Assembly: GCA_028673005.1 (NCBI GenBank)
Contig: CM054115.1
Location: 188,949,548 to 189,013,547 of the forward strand
Length of the DNA: 64,000 bases
Source of the DNA: Tanypteryx hageni
Lineage: Eukaryota; Arthropoda; Insecta; Odonata; Petaluridae
Direction of reading: 5' to 3'
The position numbers were made by a program, and so were the translations under genes. Within the stretch, counting starts at the first letter, position 1. The number at the start of each line of letters is the position of its first letter. The notes under the pieces were generated by a model. It saw nothing but the letters and a program-made list of their open reading frames with translations, was not told the origin of the DNA and ran no database searches. This document shows positions 57,757 to 64,000 of the stretch, in pieces.

Positions 57757-60641
57757 CTGCGTATAGAATAGTATGAGAATAAATATTAATCACTTGTATT
57801 AAATAAGTGAATGAAGTATGAACGCCAGATTTCAATTTAGAATTTTCCGGTTCCGGTTTGAAATTAATATGCATGCGTTGAAAGCAGCTTTGATTAATTA
57901 CTAATAATATCTTAACGTGGAATGGATATTTTATTTTAAAAAGAAGAGCTTGTGAGGTACCTCATTGTGGAATCCTCCTCACGCCCCATCAGCCACGTCA
58001 AAACCACTAAAGAACTAAGTATAATATAATATACGAATGGGTCTAAGAATACATATTCCGCAATAGCCATGATTAATTCAATCTAACGCACAAATGCTGC
58101 TAACACTCAAGTTCACAAGGTTAGAACATCTATGGTTGCTTGGCAACAACTTCCGAGCGAGCATTGTCGCGGAGGCGAAAGAATCCCTATTATTGTTAGC
58201 AGAGTAAATAGTTCCCGTCAACAATGACGGGTCATGAATTTAAACGATCTCGACATAAATCGCAATGTTCTTTTTCGTAAGTATTTTAAGATTGAGACAA
58301 TGATTGAAGCCCGCATTTTGAATGAAGGATTTGAAGAAAACGGATCAGATGCCATTTTTCCATGTTATTTTATTTAACACATTAAGGGGCGTATGACGCC
58401 AGAGTGGCGTGTTTGTCGCATCCGTGCTGACAGCGTGCAGCCACTGTGGCATCACAAGCTCTCGCGGCTTTATCTGTACAAAGGACTCACGCATCCTCCG
58501 GGACCTGCTGTTTTTCTACGAGTACTTATTTAGTTGACGCACGGTTTTCTTACGTTTAAAATACTACATCGGAAGAAAAATTCGTCGCAAATTCAGGAAT
58601 TTTTCAGGTAATAGTGTATGTATCATTTTCTTCATAAATCCTGCTATAGACGACATTTATTGTACGGGAATGGTTGACGATGCCTCACAATTGCCGAATA
58701 AGTTATAGAACTCCTGCGCAGATTATTCACAACAATTATCCTAATAAAATTTTCGGAAAATTTTATTGATGAATTATTCGTTTCTTATCTGATAAGGACA
58801 CGCTTCGTTTCAGCTATTTCCTAGTTAATCAAACAGAGAAGGAACAATTCTGCATTCGGACCCGGGACTTTTTCGAGATTTTTTCGTTATTGACTTTTAA
58901 TGCGTGACTAAAGCATTACTGCCAAATCTCAACTCGCATTCTGTTATAACACTCGCAACGAAGTCTCAATTCGCCTGAAGGGAATGCGAGTAAAAAATAT
59001 ATATACACGAGAGATTTAAAACCTAAAGTTATCTTATAGTAAATTTTATGCTAAATCTGATTATGCCTTTATAAACATTTTGAAAAATCGGTAACTACCA
59101 TAAAGATTTAAAAAATATATTGTTTCTTTTCTGTGTCCTGCGTGAATCTTCCTTCCCTATACATACATCGTCATAGTTTGGATTCTATTGAATAAAAAAG
59201 ACAATTTTTACATGACTTTTATAATGATTCTGAATAACGACAAAGTACCACAAGAATAAAATAATATTATGAACAGCCTTTTAATAAATTAGTATTCGTG
59301 TCATTTATCTAAAATTTTCGCTCGAGACAAAAAAATGGACCTACGGGAATCCTTTTTCCGAATTGGTTTAGAGGGGTAGTTGCAGCAAATGAAATGTTTA
59401 GTATAGTTTAAATTTATATTTTAAGAAAGTTGCATGCCAATAACTTCAATAGTTTTCAAAATATAGATCATTAAATTAAAGCGCTGGCAAGCGCTGGATT
59501 ACGGCTAAATCTCAATCCTCTACATAGACGGGAAGTTTGTTAAATGGCGTATAGAAAGCGTAATAAACAAGGTGACCAGGGGAATATGCTTTTTATTACT
59601 ATCCTGATCAGATAAGATACGAGTATTTCATCAATAAAAGTTATTAATTTATTAATTAAACCTGTTCAATGACTAGTCGCTATTTCTCGTTTGAGAAGCG
59701 TATACGAAATACGTGGCATGCAGTCGTCAAGAATTATCTTTTTCCGGAAGTGGTGCTAATTAGTACGTAAAGATGGAAATATGAATGCATTAAAATTCTT
59801 TGACTTGCTCGATTAGAATGCACTTGGCGTGTATAGGGTCAGCAAAAGAAGTAGTCACAGTTTTGAGTTATAGAAAGCTAATAGCTGAGAATCAAGATGC
59901 TGAATAATATTATTCCATAGTTATGCAAAGAATCACTTCGTTATTAAAGATTTTGGAGTTTGTAGGACGTGATTAGTAAGTTGTTATGATGCTTAGTATA
60001 TTAACGTCCACAATATTTATAAAATAATCATGTAATTTCTCTTTCCATAATGCAATATAAAACCCTAAAATTTTCTATGGGCAAAATAGTCTAAAGTGAA
60101 GGGATTGAATATTATAATATGTCGAACCTTAATAATAGGTACCTATAGGTGGGAATCGCGAGAAAAACTTAATCACCCACCGGTATCGAAAGGCAAGACC
60201 ACGATGATAAAATACTCGAAACCAATTGTAGCGCAGATATTGAGGTTAGTTCAATGGAGGGAGTGGTGTGGGTAGCAGGGGAGCGAGGGGAGAGGAGGTG
60301 GGGGCTAGTTATGGGGAGCCACGGTCGGTCTCGCGGATTATAACAATTTTGGTTTTACATAGTGTCCTTGGTTAAGTCCATAAGTTTTAAAAATAAAAAT
60401 TTTAATAGATGACACAAAGGTGGTTCGAATTAATTATGCCGAGTCCCTCTCCTCTGAAATAAGTACTCTTGCAATGCGAAGAAATGACACTCAAGAATCG
60501 ACATTCATTCGAACTTATGAAAATCTGCTACGTAAGTTCACTTTATTGTATGAGTCTATTATTAGTTAATGAGAAGATCACCCACAAATCGTTTAATCGA
60601 ATAATAAATATGGGCCATAATAGGAAATAGAAATATATTAC

Positions 60642-60828
60642 CTTTCCAGTCGAAATGCCAAGTTTTAGGTCCGTGAGTGAATTTTCCGTCGTGTACTTCT
60701 ACTTCCGCCGTCTGCACGGCAATACACTCTGGGGGGTTGAGAATTCTGACGGGAGTCGGTTTGTGGGGTGCTTTGGAGGGGAAGGGAATAAAAGTGGGAG
60801 AGGCGAAGGTCAGGGAATATCTGTGGTG
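60642..60828 (-). other. Exon-like segment C, open frame ending at a GTAATA donor
   Basis: The minus-strand frame is open from 60,828 to the donor at 60,641 and contains EVEVHDGKFTHGPKTWHFDW. Several CAG acceptor candidates lie in a pyrimidine-rich stretch within it, so the 5' edge is uncertain. The donor phase fits segment A at 57,756. It could be a coding exon of a host gene. Confidence 0.3.
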
Positions 60829-60909
60829 TTATACGAAAGCCGCGGACATTGAGAGACAGTTCAGGTTAAAAGAAAAACTTTTATCGTCAAGTTTGACGGT
60901 AAATATATC

Positions 60910-61150
60910 CCCTTGAAAGTTTAGTTAAGTACATTATAGTTGAAGTAATGTCAAATTTAATTGATTGCCACGTTAGTAATAAAAGATTATTATTACTCAG
61001 TTAACTGCGTATGTGGTGTGGGTATTTTTAACAATTGACCAAAAGAGAAAAATCTTCTTTCTTTATTTCAATATTGGAATGTGACATTTTTCCTATAATA
61101 GAGACAATTAGAATTGCACATACAAATTAAAAAACAAACATGACATTCAA
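60910..61150. other. Unassigned AT-rich spacer
   Basis: No ORF or repeat recognised before the T elements begin. Confidence 0.4.
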
Positions 61151-62898
61151 AATATCAGTTGTCTAATCATTATATATCGACGACTCTTACAGAGGAGGAT
61201 AGATATAAAATATAACAGGAGGATACTAATGTCCAGCCCAAACTACAGAAGCTATAAAAGCTGAGAGTTTTAGTTTTTGTAGATATGATGGAGAAACCTT
61301 CAGATAAAATGAGACTTCTTACTTAAGTGACATGAGTTCGACTCCAGAAATTCCGAAAATTGCGTGTTTTCTCTTAAGAAAAGCATTGCTCAATATTTGT
61401 AAATAAATTATGGGCATTTGCCGGTAAGCTAGAGAGATGACATTTTCACTGTTACTAGATGGCGGCAATATCTATTTGGAATTTCTGTCGCTTTTGCTTA
61501 CAGTGTCTTGGGTTCGACTCCAGAGACCCCGGATTATCTCCCATAAGTTAGCATGGGAAAACGCAATCCAGTGTGTACACAAATATAATAAGTTTAGGAA
61601 GCTGAAATTTTGCAATTTTGGAGAACATTTCTCAAAAGAAAACTACCAAAATCGAAAATTTTAAAATTGTAAAGTTTAGGGGTTGTTTTAACCCCATTTG
61701 AACATTAAAGTTTAATAATTTTTTAGGTACTACGGGATAAGCTAGGAAGCTGCAATTTTCAAATTATTTACAGAACAGTGCATTTGCACAAACAAAAATT
61801 TCAATCTATCCATATATATATTTCGGCGGCCGTTAAAAATGTTTAAATTTTAAACAATTAGAAAAATATTATTTTATTTCTAGAAGTGCAACAACTATAA
61901 AATTTGGCTCAAATGTGAAGCATTAGTACCCCATCAAGGAGAAAGTGTAAAATTTTTAAAATAGCAATATTTGGGGGTTGTTTTAAACTATTATTTTTAC
62001 ACGTGGGAAAAACGAAAATCGCTGCGGAGGTGAAATTTTTAGAATTAATAGAATATTTGTAATGATGAAATATCTGTCAGAAAAATGAATATTTTTTCAA
62101 GGTGAGATGAAATGCTTGCAGTATCCAGGCACCTTCTACTAGTCATTATATATCGACGACTCTTACAGAGGACGAGGAGGAGGAGGATATAGGTGGATAC
62201 TAATGTTTAGGCACTTCCAGATGAGCCTGAGATTCAAATTTTTTTTCTTAGGTAGGATTTTGTGCAAAACCAACCAAACCAAAACCAAGTGTAACAATGC
62301 GGCCGCTAAAATTTCGAAATTGTTTAAACAAATTTTCACGGTTTATGTGTTTACGCATGTGCTACGGAGTTGAAATTTTTTTAAGTAGAATTCTTACACA
62401 AACGAAATACGTATTATACAAATTTTGATATTTTAATTTGTTTGGCAGTTAAAAATTCTTAAAGTTTAAACAAATTGATAACTGTTTAGGTACTACGGGA
62501 TGAGCTAGGAAGCTGAAATTTTCAAATTATTTAGAGAGAAGTAAACTTGCATAAATAAACATTTCAATTTTACCATATATGAATTGCGGCGGCCGTTAAA
62601 AATTATTTAAATTTAAAAAATTAGAAAAATATTATTTTACTTCTAGAAGTGCTACAACATTAAAATTTCGCTAAAATGTGTAGCATCATTACCCCATAAT
62701 GAAGAAACTGTAAAATTTTTAAAATTGCAAAATTTGGGGATTGTGTTAAACTATTATTTTTACGTGTGGGAAGAGCGAAAACCGAAGCGGAGGAGAAATA
62801 TTTAGATTTTAAAATATATGTGTAATGATGAAAGATGAATAATAGATGTTTTTTTATGTTGAGATGAAATACTTGCAGTATGCAAGCACCAACTACTA

Positions 62899-62942
<44 letters not shown>

Positions 62943-63717
62943 TTCTATATATACGTTTCTTACATAGGAAGATATAGGAGGATACTAATGTTTAGGCTAT
63001 TTCAGATGAGCTGGAGATTCGAAATTTTTTTCATAGTTAGGAGTTTATGTATTACCGACTTGAAAAAACGAAAATCTTGAAAAAGTGCAACAATGCGGCC
63101 GCTAAAAATTTGCAATTGTTTAAACAAATTTTCAAGGATTATGTACTTCCGCATTTGCTACGGAGTTGAAATTTTTTTAATAAGTAGAATTCGTAAAAAA
63201 ACGAAATAAGGATTATACAAATTTTGATATTTTCATTTTTTGGTATTTCAATTTGTTTGGAAGTAAAAAATTCTTAAAATTTAAACAATTAGATAACTGC
63301 TTAGGTATAACGGGATAAGCTAGGAAGATGAAATCTTTAAATTATTTATTAGTATTGGATTTGCACAAATAAACATTTCAAATTTACCATATATAAATTG
63401 CGGCAGCCGTTAAAAATTATTTAAATTTAAAAAGCTGGAAAAATAATATTTTACTCATAGAAGAGCCACAACTTTAAATATTGGCTAAAATGTGTAGCAA
63501 TAGTACCTTATAATTAAGAAAGTGAAAAAATTTTAAAATTGCAACATTTGGGGATTGTTTTAAACTATTATTTTTACGTGGGAAAAACGGAAATCTCTGC
63601 GGAGGTGAAATCATTAGAATTGAAAGAATATTTGTAATGATGAAATGTCTGTCTGAATAATGAATGTTTTTTCAAGGTGATATGAAATGCTTGCAGTATG
63701 CAAGCACCAACTACTAG
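61150..63717 (+). mobile_element. Three T elements head to tail
   Basis: Copies run about 61,165-62,142, 62,143-62,899 and 62,941-63,717. The first carries the longer 5' part with two GTTCGACTCC motifs near 61,326 and 61,508. It ends CTAG at 62,139-62,142, and the next copy starts at once with TCATTATATATCGACG. The last two end with TGCAAGCACCAACTA and CTAG (62,896-62,899; 63,714-63,717) before T. They parallel the cluster at 24.5-27.0 kb. Confidence 0.55.
62900..62940. repeat. (TA)n microsatellite
   Basis: A TA run between two forward T copies, like the one at 26,151. Confidence 0.95.
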
Positions 63718-63726
63718 TGTTTGTGT

Positions 63727-63800
63727 TAAAAAGGTGGTGATGAGGGTGGCGACAAGCTGTTGATGGAAGCCCAGCGTACACTTACCAAGTCGGGAACCAA
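63727..63800 (-). mobile_element. Penelope-like 3' end fragment, reversed
   Basis: Matches 27,036-27,110 and the reverse complement of 53,520-53,585 (GGTGGTGATGAGGGTGGC, AGCCCAGCG). It immediately follows a T 3' end. Confidence 0.65.
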
Positions 63801-63820
63801 GATACTTATTTCTCCGTTTG

Positions 63821-63821
<1 letters not shown>

Positions 63822-63871
<50 letters not shown>
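63822..63871. repeat. (TA)n microsatellite
   Basis: A pure TA run, longer than the corresponding run at 27,139-27,150. Confidence 0.95.
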
Positions 63872-63874
<3 letters not shown>

Positions 63875-64000
63875 AAGGGAGTAATTGACTCTTATTACTT
63901 TTAAAAATTGAGATATCCGACTGACATCGCAAAAGGTTTTGAGGGTGCCAGTAGTTTTGTCATAGTTTCTATCTTTTCCTGATTTCTTAATTGGTATGTA
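63872..64000. repeat. Unit boundary; start of a third A block at 63,991
   Basis: 63,872-63,990 matches 27,151-27,270 with a few substitutions. The last ten bases equal bases 1-10 of the window and 27,271-27,280. The array continues beyond the window. Confidence 0.8.

Larger units (their letters stand above)
56641..60641. other. Lower-repeat AT-rich region with exon-like segments
   Basis: No match to the other repeat families was noticed here. Apart from the exon-like segments listed separately, I see no gene. A GC-rich patch at about 58,385-58,510 has no recognisable content. An AATAAA-type signal on the minus strand lies near 56,830. Confidence 0.4.

Overview
This is eukaryotic, almost certainly arthropod, repeat-rich DNA. 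The evidence is the mobile element content: non-LTR retrotransposons of the CR1 and Jockey groups, a Penelope-like element with a GIY-YIG nuclease, a decayed adintovirus/Polinton (Maverick), an AT-rich repeat family with Helitron-like ends, and long (TA)n tracts. No intact ordinary host gene is visible. The species cannot be named from the sequence. Protein and family calls rest on recognised motifs, and no database search was run.

Largest-scale layout: a block of about 2.8-3 kb (A) starts at 1, recurs at 27,271 and starts again at 63,991. The DNA just before the second and third starts also matches. The window is therefore one unit of about 27.3 kb and one of about 36.7 kb, in the same orientation and with different contents.

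Unit 1 (1-27,270): A block; a nearly full-length CR1 on the minus strand (2,953-6,740) with intact ORF1 and an ORF2 carrying two in-frame stops; a minisatellite-like leader (6.7-8.1 kb); then an array (8.5-24.4 kb) of large modules. These combine CR1 debris (ORF1 esterase and ORF2 endonuclease pieces), an AT-rich family called W here and a second AT-rich family called T here. The unit ends in several T copies, (TA)n and a reversed Penelope 3' end.

Unit 2 (27,271-63,990): A block; a Jockey element on the minus strand (31.2-35.7 kb) with intact ORF1 and an ORF2 carrying one TGA; a tRNA-like sequence; the adintovirus remnant (36.4-43.7 kb); a 5'-truncated Jockey (44.0-46.3 kb); more CR1/W/T modules; a 3' fragment of another non-LTR element with a (TGA)n tail; a truncated Penelope element (52.3-53.6 kb); a lower-repeat stretch with exon-like segments (56.6-60.9 kb); and closing T copies.

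The adintovirus remnant keeps a recognisable virion and replication gene set: PolB C-terminus, integrase with chromodomain, 37-residue-repeat protein, DUF8207-like protein, packaging ATPase, PLA2/minor virion protein, adenain-like protease, penton, small overlap ORF and hexon. Nearly every gene is broken by stops, single-base shifts or catalytic substitutions. The repeat protein and the 49-codon ORF are the exceptions. It is a fossil, not a functional virus.

The least explained structure is the W/T repeat superfamily. It has internal modules about 140-150 nt apart. T copies end in a small palindrome plus CTAG, always followed by T, and often lie inverted around (TA)n tracts.
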